DNA of 64,000 bases from Haloechinothrix alba (GTDB taxonomy: Bacteria > Actinomycetota > Actinomycetes > Mycobacteriales > Pseudonocardiaceae). The notes beneath the pieces are model-generated. The model saw only the letters and a program-made list of their open reading frames with translations, did no database searches and had not been told where the DNA came from. Both the position numbers and the translations under genes were made by a program. Positions 18,052-26,847 of this stretch are shown in pieces (the stretch's first letter is position 1; every line of letters starts with the position of its first letter). Location: the NCBI RefSeq assembly GCF_900188115.1, contig NZ_FZNW01000001.1:62001-126000 (forward strand). Direction: 5' to 3'.

Positions 18052-18300
18052 GTGGCAAAGCCACCCATTCGCAAGCCGAAGAAGAAGGTCTGCATCTTCT
18101 GCGCGGCCGAGAAGCACGGCCGTTCGGAGCCGATCGATTACAAGGACACGACCCTGCTGCGCAAGTTCATCTCGGATCGCGGCAAGATCCGCGCTCGCAG
18201 GGTCACCGGCAACTGCAGCCAGCACCAGCGCAGGGTCGCCTCGGCGGTGAAGAACTCCCGCGAGATGGCCCTGCTGCCGTACACCTCGACGGCCAAGTAA
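18052..18300 (+). CDS. rpsR: Ribosomal protein bS18, zinc-binding (C+) form
   Basis: 82 residues. Cys14 and Cys17 (VCIFC) with Cys55 and His58 (NCSQH) form the zinc site of the C+ paralog; the alternative C- form made under zinc limitation lacks these. GTG start, 11 nt before rplI. It partners with S6 in the 30S subunit. Confidence 0.96.
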   Translation: MAKPPIRKPKKKVCIFCAAEKHGRSEPIDYKDTTLLRKFISDRGKIRARRVTGNCSQHQRRVASAVKNSREMALLPYTSTAK

Positions 18301-18311
18301 GGAGGCACGTC

Positions 18312-18770
18312 ATGGCCAAGATCATTCTGACCACGGACGTGGCCCACCTCGGCGAGCCCGGGGACATCGTCGAGGTCAAGGACGGCTACGCGCGCAACTA
18401 CCTGTTGCCGCGCGGCTATGCCATCCGGGCCACCAAGGGCGCGGAGCGTACCGTCGCCGAGATACGCCGCGCGCAGGAAGCCCGGCGCATCAGGGACCTG
18501 GACCACGCCAAGGAAGTCAAGCAAACCCTCGAGGGCCTCGGCGAGGTCCCGGTGCAGGCGAAGGCGGCGAAGAACTCGAACAAGCTGTTCGGCTCGATCA
18601 CGCCCGCCGACGTGGCCACCGCGGTGAAGCAGGCAGGTGGTCCCCAGCTGGACAAGCGCACCATCCAGATGGAGGGGCAGATCAAGAGCGTCGGGACCCA
18701 CCCGGTTTCGGTCCGGCTGCATCCCGATGTGACGGCGTCCTTCCAAGTCGCCATCCACCCTGCGGGGTAA
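18312..18770 (+). CDS. rplI: Ribosomal protein bL9
   Basis: 152 residues, full length. The N-terminal rRNA-binding domain has the signature G(x)VVEVKDGYARNYLLPRG; a connecting helix and C-terminal domain follow. ATG preceded by AAGGAGG. Last gene of the rpsF operon, closed by the hairpin at 18802. Confidence 0.97.
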   Translation: MAKIILTTDVAHLGEPGDIVEVKDGYARNYLLPRGYAIRATKGAERTVAEIRRAQEARRIRDLDHAKEVKQTLEGLGEVPVQAKAAKNSNKLFGSITPADVATAVKQAGGPQLDKRTIQMEGQIKSVGTHPVSVRLHPDVTASFQVAIHPAG

Positions 18771-18801
18771 CGCCGCGCCCCTGGCGTGTGCACACCAGTG
18801 A

Positions 18802-18837
18802 CGGGCGGGTCCTTCCGGCACGTGAAGGGCCCGCCCG
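18802..18837 (+). terminator. Terminator of the rpsF-rplI operon
   Basis: 14-bp stem (18802-18815 with 18824-18837; one G-U pair) and 8-nt loop, 31 nt after the rplI stop. Confidence 0.75.
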
Positions 18838-18922
18838 CTACTGTGCGCGCCGCGCTCGCGGGCGCGTGACGACACGCCCGGCGACGATGTCGCCGCGACA
18901 CGCCGTGCGGATTTCCACGAAG

Positions 18923-19022
18923 TTATCCACAGCATGCCCACAAGGGCTGACCTGCGGTAGCTCTCTAATGGGTCATGTTTATCCCCAGGTTGTACACAGG
19001 TATCAACAAGCCTGTGGTTGAA
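18923..19022. promoter_or_regulatory. Cluster of DnaA-box-like sequences upstream of dnaB
   Basis: A perfect consensus box TTATCCACA is at 18923-18931. One-mismatch boxes are TTATCCCCA (18979-18987) and TTGTACACA (18990-18998), and a weaker inverted one is TGTGGTTGA (19013-19021). They fall in the 546-nt gap between rplI and dnaB, about 300-390 nt before the dnaB start. A DnaA-regulated dnaB promoter or a DnaA-titrating locus is plausible. It is not oriC: dnaA/dnaN are absent. Confidence 0.6.
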
Positions 19023-19316
19023 CGGGCCCACTACTCCCCAAGCAGTGCACAGCAGGCTCCACAAGCGGCTTTGCACCGGGACAGCACAACGCCGTAGCGT
19101 GCTTCCGGAACGACCCGACGATCGCCTGGGGAACCCGAGGGCCCTCCACATCTCGGCGGGCAGGACGTCCGGAGGCCAGCAGGCGGCCGGCCGCTGTGGA
19201 GGGCCCGGCATACGAACCGGAGACGGTGGAGTCCGTCGTGTGTCGATGCCGGCCGCGACTCAGGCGAGCTGCAACAATCGAACTGCCGTTCGACAGCACA
19301 GGAGGTGCCTGTACCC

Positions 19317-21974
19317 GTGGCGCTCACCGATGACCGCAGCGCGGACTTCGCCACTTCCGACAGCGGCTCGAGCGGGCCGTCCGGGAGCAGCGGCTTCGAC
19401 CGGCAGCCGCCGCAGGACGTGACCGCCGAGCAGTCGGTGCTCGGCGGGATGCTGCTGTCCAAGGACGCCATCGCCGATGTCGTCGAGGTCCTCCGGCCCG
19501 AGGACTTCTACCGACCGGCGCACCAGGCTGTGTACGAGTGCGTGCTCGACCTGTACGGGCGTGGCGAACCGGCCGACCCGATCACGGTGTCCGCCGAGCT
19601 CGAACGCAGGGGCGAGCTCGGGCGTGCGGGCGGTGCCCCGTACCTGCACACCCTGATCGCCACGGTGCCGACCGCCGCCAACGCCGCCTACTACGCCGAG
19701 ATCGTGTCCAACAAGGCCGTCCTGCGCAGGCTGGTGGAGGCGGGCACCCGGATCGTGCAGTTCGGCTACGGGGCATCGGAGACCGCCGGTGACGACGTCA
19801 GCGAGATCGTCGACCGCGCGCAGGCAGCCATCTACGAGGTCACCGAGCGCCGCACCACCGAGGACTACGTGGCGCTGGAGGAGCTGCTCCAGCCGACCAT
19901 GGACGAGATCGATGCGATCGCATCGCGCGGTGGCCACGCGGAAGGCATACCCACCGGCTTCGCCGATCTCGACCACGTCACCAACGGGCTGCACGCCGGG
20001 CAGATGGTCATCATCGCGGCGCGGCCGGGTGTCGGCAAGGCTCTCGCGCTCTCCACTCCGCTACCGACACCGGACGGTTGGACGACCATGGGTGAGGTCG
20101 CCGTCGGTGACCAGCTGATCAGCGTCGACGGACGGCCGACACGGGTTGTCGACGCGACCGACGTGCTGCACGGGCGGCCGTGTTACGAAGTGGAGTTTTC
20201 GGACGGCTCGGTTCTCGTGGCCGACGCACAGCATCAATGGCTCACTGAGACACGCGCGTCCCGACGCAGCGCCCAGCAGGCACGTACGGGATACAACCGC
20301 TACAAGAACCAGCGAACGTTCGCCGAAGTTCGGACGACCAGCGAGATCGCGTCAACCCTTCGCTGTGTGTCCGCCGATCGTCGCCTCAACCATTCGGTCA
20401 CCAACTGCCGGCCGATGCAACTACCTCAGCGAGACGTCCCCATCCCCCCATATGTAGTCGGGGTGTGGCTCGGGGACGGTCATGCAGCGAGTGCACGGTT
20501 CACGACGGCGGATCCGGAGATTACCTGTCACGTAGAAGCCGAGGGCATCGAAGTCGTGCCCTACGGCGACTTGCTGTACCGCCTCTGCTTCCCAGCGCCT
20601 GAGCCCGGCACCAACACCCGGGAGTGCGTCGTTTGCGGTACGGAGTTCGTTCCGCGAACGAGCCAGGTCCGAACCTGTGGTCGCTCGTGCGGAGGCCGGG
20701 CCCGATTCATCTCGCCACCGGTTCCTTCACCGACGTGTCCCGATTGCGACCGCCCGTCCTCGGGGGGTCGGCTGTGCCAGCAATGCCGTCACGAACATGG
20801 CACCGTGCAGGCTGTACTGCGCTCCATGAACGTGTTGGAGAACAAGCACGTCCCCACTGACTACCTGCGGGGTTCCGAGCAACAGCGTCGTGCCCTCCTG
20901 GCTGGCCTCCTGGACACGGACGGAACGGTGAACAGCGGTGGTGCTGTTCAGTTCACGACAACCAACCACCGCCTCGCCGAGCAGACTCGTGAACTCATCG
21001 TCAGCCTCGGCTACCGTTGCGGCACCGCGACGAAACGCGTGCGTGGCCGGGATGAGAGCACCTCGATCGCTTATCAGCTCACCTTCAGCACTGGCGACGA
21101 TGTCTTCCGCCTGGAACGCAAGCGAATAACACACAAGGAACGGCGCAGAGCCGCCGACACAGCTCGCTCGGACTCACGGTTCATCGTGGATGTTCGACCT
21201 ATCGCCAGCGAACCAGTGCGGTGCGTAGAGGTGGCAGCCGAAGACCACATGTACCTGGCCGGGCGGTCGATGATTCCGACGCACAACTCGACGCTGGGGT
21301 TGGATTTCGCGCGGTCGTGCTCGATCAAGCACGGGATGAGCAGCGTGATCTTCTCGCTCGAGATGGGGCGCACGGAGATCGTCATGCGCATGCTCTCCGC
21401 GGAGGCGAAGATCCGCCTGCAGGACATGCGCGGTGGTCGGATGAGCGACGACGACTGGACCCGGCTGGCCAGGCGGATGAGCGAGATCAGCGAGGCTCCG
21501 CTGTTCATCGACGACTCGCCGAACATGACCATGATGGAGATCCGGGCCAAGGCGCGCAGGCTACGTCAGCGGCACGACCTGCAACTGATCGTCGTGGACT
21601 ACATGCAGCTGATGACCTCCGGTAAGCGCGTCGAGTCCCGGCAACAGGAAGTCTCCGAGTTCTCCAGGCAGCTCAAGCTGCTCGCCAAGGAACTCGAGGT
21701 GCCGCTGGTGGCGATCAGCCAGCTCAACCGTGGTCCGGAACAGCGCACCGACAAGCGACCGATGCTCGCCGACCTGCGCGAGTCCGGATCACTGGAGCAG
21801 GACGCGGACATCGTGCTGCTGATCAACCGGCCGGACGCCAGCGAGCAGGACGACCCCCGTGCGGGCGAGGCCGACCTGATACTGGCCAAGCACCGCGCGG
21901 GACCGACGAGCACGGTGACGGTCGCTCACCAGCTGCACTACAGCCGCTTCGCCGACCTCGCCCAGGGCTTCTGA
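19317..21974 (+). CDS. dnaB: Replicative DNA helicase DnaB with in-frame intein
   Basis: 885-residue precursor; removal of the 416-residue intein gives a 469-residue helicase, close to normal length. The N-terminal domain begins near QPPQDVTAEQSVLGGMLLSKDAIADV. The RecA-like domain has Walker A split by the intein between Lys of GVGK and Ser of STLGL, Walker B VDYMQLM, and the arginine-finger region RGPEQRTDKRPMLADLRESGSLEQDAD. It unwinds DNA ahead of the replisome. Start: GTG 19317, with GGAGG 11 nt upstream; GTG 19305 is the alternative. Until splicing joins GK to ST the ATPase should be inactive. Confidence 0.96.
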   Translation: MALTDDRSADFATSDSGSSGPSGSSGFDRQPPQDVTAEQSVLGGMLLSKDAIADVVEVLRPEDFYRPAHQAVYECVLDLYGRGEPADPITVSAELERRGELGRAGGAPYLHTLIATVPTAANAAYYAEIVSNKAVLRRLVEAGTRIVQFGYGASETAGDDVSEIVDRAQAAIYEVTERRTTEDYVALEELLQPTMDEIDAIASRGGHAEGIPTGFADLDHVTNGLHAGQMVIIAARPGVGKALALSTPLPTPDGWTTMGEVAVGDQLISVDGRPTRVVDATDVLHGRPCYEVEFSDGSVLVADAQHQWLTETRASRRSAQQARTGYNRYKNQRTFAEVRTTSEIASTLRCVSADRRLNHSVTNCRPMQLPQRDVPIPPYVVGVWLGDGHAASARFTTADPEITCHVEAEGIEVVPYGDLLYRLCFPAPEPGTNTRECVVCGTEFVPRTSQVRTCGRSCGGRARFISPPVPSPTCPDCDRPSSGGRLCQQCRHEHGTVQAVLRSMNVLENKHVPTDYLRGSEQQRRALLAGLLDTDGTVNSGGAVQFTTTNHRLAEQTRELIVSLGYRCGTATKRVRGRDESTSIAYQLTFSTGDDVFRLERKRITHKERRRAADTARSDSRFIVDVRPIASEPVRCVEVAAEDHMYLAGRSMIPTHNSTLGLDFARSCSIKHGMSSVIFSLEMGRTEIVMRMLSAEAKIRLQDMRGGRMSDDDWTRLARRMSEISEAPLFIDDSPNMTMMEIRAKARRLRQRHDLQLIVVDYMQLMTSGKRVESRQQEVSEFSRQLKLLAKELEVPLVAISQLNRGPEQRTDKRPMLADLRESGSLEQDADIVLLINRPDASEQDDPRAGEADLILAKHRAGPTSTVTVAHQLHYSRFADLAQGF
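20040..21287 (+). mobile_element. Class 3-type intein with LAGLIDADG endonuclease and zinc-binding insert
   Basis: 416 residues starting with Ala1 (no Cys/Ser/Thr nucleophile) and ending Thr414-His415-Asn416, followed by Ser+1 of the extein. The class 3 triad W-C-T is visible: Trp67 next to block B His65 (ADAQHQWLT), Cys395 in block F (VRCVEV), and Thr414. Splicing should start at Cys395. Two LAGLIDADG-type motifs, VVGVWLGDG (139-147) and LLAGLLDTDG (286-295), mark a homing endonuclease. Between them are eight Cys in four pairs (196/199, 213/217, 233/236, 246/249), likely two zinc fingers. Base composition looks less GC-rich than the flanks. Confidence 0.9.
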
Positions 21975-22011
21975 CCAGGCTGTAACGACTCACCTACCCA
22001 AGGCAAGGACA

Positions 22012-22611
22012 ATGGACACCGAGTACTGGGACGAGATGTATCGCAGCCGCGACCAGGTTTTCAGCGGCTCACCCAACGGTGTCCTCGTCACTGAGGTCGC
22101 CGACCTACCGCCAGGGCGAGCGCTCGACGTGGGATGCGGTGAAGGTGCCGACGCGCTCTGGCTGACCCGGCACGGCTGGCACGTCACCGCGGTCGACATC
22201 TCCCGGACCGCCCTGCAACGCGCCGCCGCAACCGCGGACATCGCTGGCCACGTGACGTGGACTCAAGCCGACCTGAGCATCACGCCACCCCCAGCCGGCG
22301 CGTTCGACCTGGTGTCCGCCCATTACTTCCCGCTCCCGCGCCAGCCCGAGCACACCGCTCTGCGCGGCCTGCTGGACGCCGTCGCACCCGGCGGCACCTT
22401 GCTCTTCGCCGGTCACGACCTCGCCGAACTATCCCCACGCCAGGAGCACGGCTTCGACCCCAGCGACTACTACCAGCCCGACGACATCGCCAGGCATCTC
22501 GACCACGACTGGACCGTCCTGATCAACGAAACGCGGCCACGAACGGCGTCTGCCCCGGCTGGCACGCATCACACCCACGACACCGTCCTGCGAGCGCAAC
22601 GCCTGCGGTAA
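22012..22611 (+). CDS. Class I SAM-dependent methyltransferase
   Basis: 199 residues. SAM motif I ALDVGCGEGADALWL (about residues 39-53), motif II VTAVDISRTAL, and motif post-I FDLVSAHYF. The N-terminus (TEYWDEMYRSRDQVFSGSPN) resembles TehB/thiopurine-type small methyltransferases. The substrate is not apparent. It starts 37 nt after dnaB. Confidence 0.82.
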   Translation: MDTEYWDEMYRSRDQVFSGSPNGVLVTEVADLPPGRALDVGCGEGADALWLTRHGWHVTAVDISRTALQRAAATADIAGHVTWTQADLSITPPPAGAFDLVSAHYFPLPRQPEHTALRGLLDAVAPGGTLLFAGHDLAELSPRQEHGFDPSDYYQPDDIARHLDHDWTVLINETRPRTASAPAGTHHTHDTVLRAQRLR

Positions 22612-22753
22612 TCCGGCGCCGCACGGCACCGCCCCGCCCCGGATGGGTGCGATGCCCCGCGGACTTCGTTACGAAAAGCTGTCCCATTCCGGGCGTTCTT
22701 GGCATAGGCTCGCGTTGACACGTTGCGTTTCGGCGTGAAGGGGAGCGGACGCC

Positions 22754-23806
22754 ATGACAGCTGTAGCGGAGAAGGACGAGTTCCTGTCCCAGGCCGACTC
22801 GTACCGGCACGAGTTACTCGCGCACTGCTACCGGATGCTCGGCTCGGTCTACGACGCAGAGGATCTCGTGCAGGACACGTACCTGCGGGCGTGGCGGTCG
22901 TACGGGTCGTTCGAGGGCCGTTCGTCCGTGCGTACCTGGCTCTACCGGATCGCGACGAACACCTGCCTGACCGCGTTGGAGTCGCGTAACCGCCGCCCCC
23001 TGCCGACCGGCCTCGGCGGACCCAGCCCGGAGCCGGAAGCGGAGCTGACCGAACGCACGGAAGTGCCGTGGCTGGAGCCGTTACCGGACGATGCCATCGA
23101 CTCCGACGGTGCCGATCCCGCCGCCGTGGCCGTCTCCAGGGAGAGCGTGCGCCTGGCGCTCGTCGCCGCCTTGCAGCACCTGCCACCACGCCAGCGGGCC
23201 GTGCTGATCCTGCGGGATGTGCTGAAGTGGCGCGCCGCCGAGGTCGCCGACCTGCTGGACATCTCCACCGCAGCGGTGAACAGTTCCCTGCAACGTGCCC
23301 GCACGCAGCTGGCCAAGGTCGCTCCCGATCTGGACAGCAGGCCGGAACCACTCAGCTCCGAGCAGCGCGCCTTACTCGACCGGTACGTCACGGCGTTCGA
23401 GATGAAGGACATCGACGAGATCGTCTCGCTGTTCACCTCGGAGGCTGTGTGGGAGATGCCGCCGTTCCCCCAGTGGTTCGTCGGCGCCGAGAACATCGGC
23501 AGGGTCGTCGACTCCCAGTGCCCGGCCGGACCCGACGACATGCGGTTGATCCCCACCAGGTCGAACGGCCAACCGGCGTTCGGGGTGTACATGCGCGACG
23601 CCACGGGCAGCGCTTTCCTCCCGTTCCAGATCCAGGTGCTCGCGTTCTCCGGGGACTCCGTCGGGCACGTGGTGACGTTCTTCGATCAGAGGCTGTTCGA
23701 GACCTTCGGGCTGCCCGATGCGTACCCGACCGACGATCGGCCGGAGGACGACCGCCCGCACGATCCACACGCCGCTGACCAGCCTTCCGGGACGCCGGTC
23801 CGGTAA
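22754..23806 (+). CDS. SigG-like ECF sigma factor with SnoaL-like C-terminal domain
   Basis: 350 residues. Region 2 (about 15-85: HELLAHCYRMLGSVYDAEDLVQDTYLRAWR), region 4 (about 135-190: LPPRQRAVLILRDVLKWRAAEVADLLDISTAAVNSSLQRAR), and a C-terminal SnoaL/NTF2-like domain (about 205-325). The fused domain usually controls activity in place of a separate anti-sigma factor. No anti-sigma gene is adjacent. ATG at 22754 preceded by GGGGAGC. Confidence 0.88.
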   Translation: MTAVAEKDEFLSQADSYRHELLAHCYRMLGSVYDAEDLVQDTYLRAWRSYGSFEGRSSVRTWLYRIATNTCLTALESRNRRPLPTGLGGPSPEPEAELTERTEVPWLEPLPDDAIDSDGADPAAVAVSRESVRLALVAALQHLPPRQRAVLILRDVLKWRAAEVADLLDISTAAVNSSLQRARTQLAKVAPDLDSRPEPLSSEQRALLDRYVTAFEMKDIDEIVSLFTSEAVWEMPPFPQWFVGAENIGRVVDSQCPAGPDDMRLIPTRSNGQPAFGVYMRDATGSAFLPFQIQVLAFSGDSVGHVVTFFDQRLFETFGLPDAYPTDDRPEDDRPHDPHAADQPSGTPVR

Positions 23807-23921
23807 CGATTCGCCCGAACAGTTGCGTTCCGAACCATTCGGCCGATAAGCCCGGTTCACGAGCCGTCCCGCGCGCACACCGACGCCGACCGGGTGCCCC
23901 ACGAGCACGGAAGGTCCGGGC

Positions 23922-25007
23922 ATGACAGAACGCGCGTCCACCGAAACCGACAACGGTGACGGCGAGCGGCCGAAGCCTCGCAAGCGCCTCCGCCGGACTC
24001 GCCGGGTCGCGCTCATCCTCGTGGCCGTCCTGCTGGTACTCGGCGGTGGCGCCGCCGGTGGGCTGTACCTCATCAGCGAGAACCTCGCGGGGAACGTGGA
24101 ACGAGTGCCCTCGGTCTTCGACGAGCTGGACCCGGACGAGCGGCCCGAGCCGGCTGAAGGGGTGGACGAGGGTGCCCGCACGTTCCTGCTGGCCGGGATC
24201 GACTCCCGCTCCACAGAGCCCACTACAGGAGAGGAGGCCACCGGCTCGTCCGCCCTCGACGGGGGTGCGCGCAGCGACGCCATCGTGCTGGTGCGCCTCG
24301 AGGCGGACGGCGAGAGCGCGACGGCGGTCTCGATCCCCAGGGACTCCTGGGTCCCCGTTCCGGGCTACGGGCACACGAAGATCAACGCAGCCTATGCCCA
24401 CGGTGGCCCCGCCCTGCTTGTCCACACCCTTGAGGAACTCACCGATGTGCGCATCGACCATTTCGCGGTCATCGACTTCGCCGGGTTCGAAGGCATGACC
24501 GACGCGGTGGGCGGCATCGAGGTGGAGGTCGAGTCGGCGACGAGCTACAAGGGGGTGGAGTTCGAGGCCGGTGTCAACCATCTCGACGGGGAGGAGGCCC
24601 TCGCCTACGTACGCCAGCGAAAGGACCTCCCACAAGGTGACCTGGACCGGGTGCGGCGACACCAGAGGGCGCTGCGCGCGCTGCTCGGCGAGGCCGTGTC
24701 CGGCGAGACGATGCGCAGCCCCACCCGCGCCTACGAACTGCTCGACACGGTGTCCCGGTGGGTCAGCGTCGACGACACCCTGACGAACAGCAGGCTGCGC
24801 TCGCTCGTGCTGGAGCTGCGGTCGTTGCGCTCGCACGACATGACGTTCCTGACCGCCCCGGTAACCGGTACCGGCAGAGAGGGAGAGCAGTCGGTCGTCT
24901 ACCTCAACGAGCAACGCGGTCCCCGGTTGTGGAGCGCGCTACGCGAGGGCCGTATCGAAAGCTACGCCAACGCCAATCCGGAGGATGTGCTCGACGGCGT
25001 CCCCTGA
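23922..25007 (+). CDS. LytR-CpsA-Psr (LCP) family ligase
   Basis: 361 residues. Short cytoplasmic basic N-terminus, one TM helix (about 27-50), then the extracellular LCP domain: GARSDAIVLVRL, SIPRDSWVPVPGYGHTKINAAYAHGG, VIDFAGFEGMTDAVGGIEVEV, LDGEEALAYVRQRKDLPQGDLDRVRRHQ. The conserved Arg/Asp residues that bind polyprenyl pyrophosphate are present. Family members attach glycopolymers such as arabinogalactan to peptidoglycan. Monocistronic by spacing. Confidence 0.9.
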   Translation: MTERASTETDNGDGERPKPRKRLRRTRRVALILVAVLLVLGGGAAGGLYLISENLAGNVERVPSVFDELDPDERPEPAEGVDEGARTFLLAGIDSRSTEPTTGEEATGSSALDGGARSDAIVLVRLEADGESATAVSIPRDSWVPVPGYGHTKINAAYAHGGPALLVHTLEELTDVRIDHFAVIDFAGFEGMTDAVGGIEVEVESATSYKGVEFEAGVNHLDGEEALAYVRQRKDLPQGDLDRVRRHQRALRALLGEAVSGETMRSPTRAYELLDTVSRWVSVDDTLTNSRLRSLVLELRSLRSHDMTFLTAPVTGTGREGEQSVVYLNEQRGPRLWSALREGRIESYANANPEDVLDGVP

Positions 25008-25146
25008 TCGCCAGCAAGTTGCTCACCCGGACGCGCGAGACCGGCTCGCGGCCGCAGCCCGCACCGGCCACCATCGGCGTAACCAGCCGGCCCGCTGGGT
25101 ACCCCGACAGTAGCCGGATCCGAATCGACGAGGAGGTGCGACGGCC

Positions 25147-25632
25147 GTGACTCCGAAGGAACGCATCACCGGCGCGTTGAACGGCGCCGACCGCGATGCC
25201 ACCGGGAAGGCCCTGCAGGACACGCTGGTCGAGCTGGTCGACCTGCACCTGTCGGCCAAGCAGGCACACTGGAACGTGGTCGGGCGGTTCTTCCGCGACG
25301 TCCATCTCCAGCTCGACGAGCTGGTGACCACCGCGCGGGAGTACGCGGACAGCGTCGCCGAGCGCAGCGCGGCGCTCGGGGTGCCGCCCGACGGGCGGTC
25401 CGGCACCGTCTCCGGGGAGTCGAACCTGCCGAAGCTCGAGGCGGGTTGGCACGCCGATCGGGATGTCGTCGAGTACATCGTGCGGTGCCTGGAAACGACC
25501 ATTCACCGGCTGCGCGCGCGGATCGACGAGACGGACAAGACCGACCAGGTCACCCAGGACCTGCTGATCGCGCTCGCCGCCAAGCTGGAGGAGTCGCACT
25601 GGATGTGGCAGGCCCAGCTGGCGGAGGGCTGA
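25147..25632 (+). CDS. Dps-family ferritin-like protein
   Basis: 161 residues. The Dps ferroxidase signature is clear: LHLSAKQAHWNVVGRFFRDVHLQLDEL gives the His and Asp/Glu ligands of the intersubunit di-iron site. It stores iron and protects DNA from peroxide. GTG at 25147 with GGAGG 9 nt upstream. Confidence 0.92.
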   Translation: MTPKERITGALNGADRDATGKALQDTLVELVDLHLSAKQAHWNVVGRFFRDVHLQLDELVTTAREYADSVAERSAALGVPPDGRSGTVSGESNLPKLEAGWHADRDVVEYIVRCLETTIHRLRARIDETDKTDQVTQDLLIALAAKLEESHWMWQAQLAEG

Positions 25633-25663
25633 CGACTCCCTGCGGGTGAGCCCGGGCACGGTG

Positions 25664-25689
25664 TACAGTTGTAGTTGAATCTTCAACTA
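25664..25689 (+). promoter_or_regulatory. Promoter with perfect palindromic operator
   Basis: TACAGT (25664-25669) is a plausible -10. It abuts the perfect inverted repeat TAGTTGAA-TC-TTCAACTA (25672-25689), so the repeat covers the expected transcription start. The size and sequence suit a MarR-type dimer, but no regulator gene is adjacent. Confidence 0.6.
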
Positions 25690-25700
25690 AGGAGCTGGTG

Positions 25701-26477
25701 ATGGTTCCGCACCGCATGCCCGTGCTCTACCTCAGCCACGGAGCACCTCCACTCGCCGAGGACGCCACCTGGAAGGCCGAGCTCGCCGCCTGGTCAGCGC
25801 GGTTACCCTGGCCACGCGCGATCCTGATGGTCTCCGCGCACTGGGAGGAGGCACCGCTGACCATCGGTGCGACCACAACCCGGCCGCTGGTGTACGACTT
25901 CTGGGGCTTCCCCGAACGCTTCTACCGGGTCACCTACCCGGCGCCCGGCGCGCCCGAACTCGCCGGCCGCGTCCGCGAGCTGGTCGGGGGTGCGCACGCG
26001 GTGCGTGACGCGCCAGACAGGGGACTCGACCACGGCGCTTACGTGCCGCTGGTGGAGATGTTCCCGGAAGCCGACGTGCCCGTGCTGCAGGTGTCCATGC
26101 CCACGCTCGACCCGAGCGCGCTGCACGCCGTGGGCAAGCGTCTGGCACCGCTGCGCGAGGAAGGCGTGCTGATCGTCGGTAGTGGCTTCTTCACCCACAA
26201 CCTCAGCCGCATCGACATGGGCGGCAGCAGCGAGGTCGCCCCGCCGAGCTGGTCTGCCGAGTTCGACGAGTGGGGAGCCGAGGCGCTGCACACCGGTGAC
26301 GTGGACACGCTGCTGGACTTCCAGCACACCGCCCCCGCGGCCGGACTGGCGCATCCGAGCACCGAGCACTTCGCCCCGCTGTTCGTCTCCCTCGGCGCGG
26401 CCTCGGACAGCCCGTCTACGACCACCGTGGACGGCTACTGGTACGGGCTGGCCAAACGCTCGGTGCAGTTCAGCTGA
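25701..26477 (+). CDS. DODA-type extradiol ring-opening dioxygenase
   Basis: 258 residues, LigB superfamily, similar to YgiD / plant 4,5-DOPA dioxygenase. Metal-site histidines are visible: His13 (YLSHGAPP), SAHWEE, LDHGAYVPL and FTHNLS. ATG at 25701 is preferred over GTG 25698 because AAGGAG ends 6 nt before it. Substrate (a catechol) unknown. Expression is probably controlled through the palindrome overlapping its promoter. Confidence 0.88.
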   Translation: MVPHRMPVLYLSHGAPPLAEDATWKAELAAWSARLPWPRAILMVSAHWEEAPLTIGATTTRPLVYDFWGFPERFYRVTYPAPGAPELAGRVRELVGGAHAVRDAPDRGLDHGAYVPLVEMFPEADVPVLQVSMPTLDPSALHAVGKRLAPLREEGVLIVGSGFFTHNLSRIDMGGSSEVAPPSWSAEFDEWGAEALHTGDVDTLLDFQHTAPAAGLAHPSTEHFAPLFVSLGAASDSPSTTTVDGYWYGLAKRSVQFS

Positions 26478-26531
26478 GCGGCCGTACTCCCGGTCGGTGA
26501 AGGCGGTATGCCTCGCCTGGTGCTCGGTCGC

Positions 26532-26750
26532 TCAGGACCCTTTGTAATCGAGGCCCTGCGCAGCCAGCGCCTCGCCGAGGATGGCGACCGCCTTCGGGCC
26601 GACGCCGTGGATGGCCAGTAGCTCTTTCTCCGAATGGTCGGCCACCTGCTGGAGGCTGGTGATGCCATTGAGGGCGAGTTCGCGGGCGGCCGTCTTGCCA
26701 ATCTCGTCCGGGAGGTCCCCGACCGGACGCATGTCGGGCGTGCCGGCCAT
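26532..26750 (-). CDS. Small helix-hairpin-helix protein
   Basis: 72 residues. LPDEIGKTAARELALNGITSLQQVADHSEKELLAIHGVGPKAVAILGEAL is a pair of HhH motifs (IHGVGPKA hairpin) like the RNA polymerase alpha C-terminal or RuvA-type DNA-binding folds. Start ATG at 26750 with AAGGA upstream; the upstream frame is not family-like. Nonspecific DNA binding is likely; specific role unknown. Confidence 0.75.
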   Translation of the reverse strand: MAGTPDMRPVGDLPDEIGKTAARELALNGITSLQQVADHSEKELLAIHGVGPKAVAILGEALAAQGLDYKGS

Positions 26751-26847
26751 ACCGTGTCCTTCCGGTCGGTCGAAGTGTGAACGCCAGAGTAGCGACGGCG
26801 GGTGGTCCGAACAACCGGACGAACCCCTGCAAGTCGAGCAGCACCAT

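Noticed and set aside
18771-19316. Possible origin of replication
   Set aside because: DnaA boxes are present but too few and too irregular, without dnaA/dnaN or an AT-rich unwinding region, so I call it a DnaA-box cluster only.
20624-20860. Small rightward frame inside the intein
   Set aside because: Out of frame with the intein, whose zinc-pair Cys pattern explains this region.
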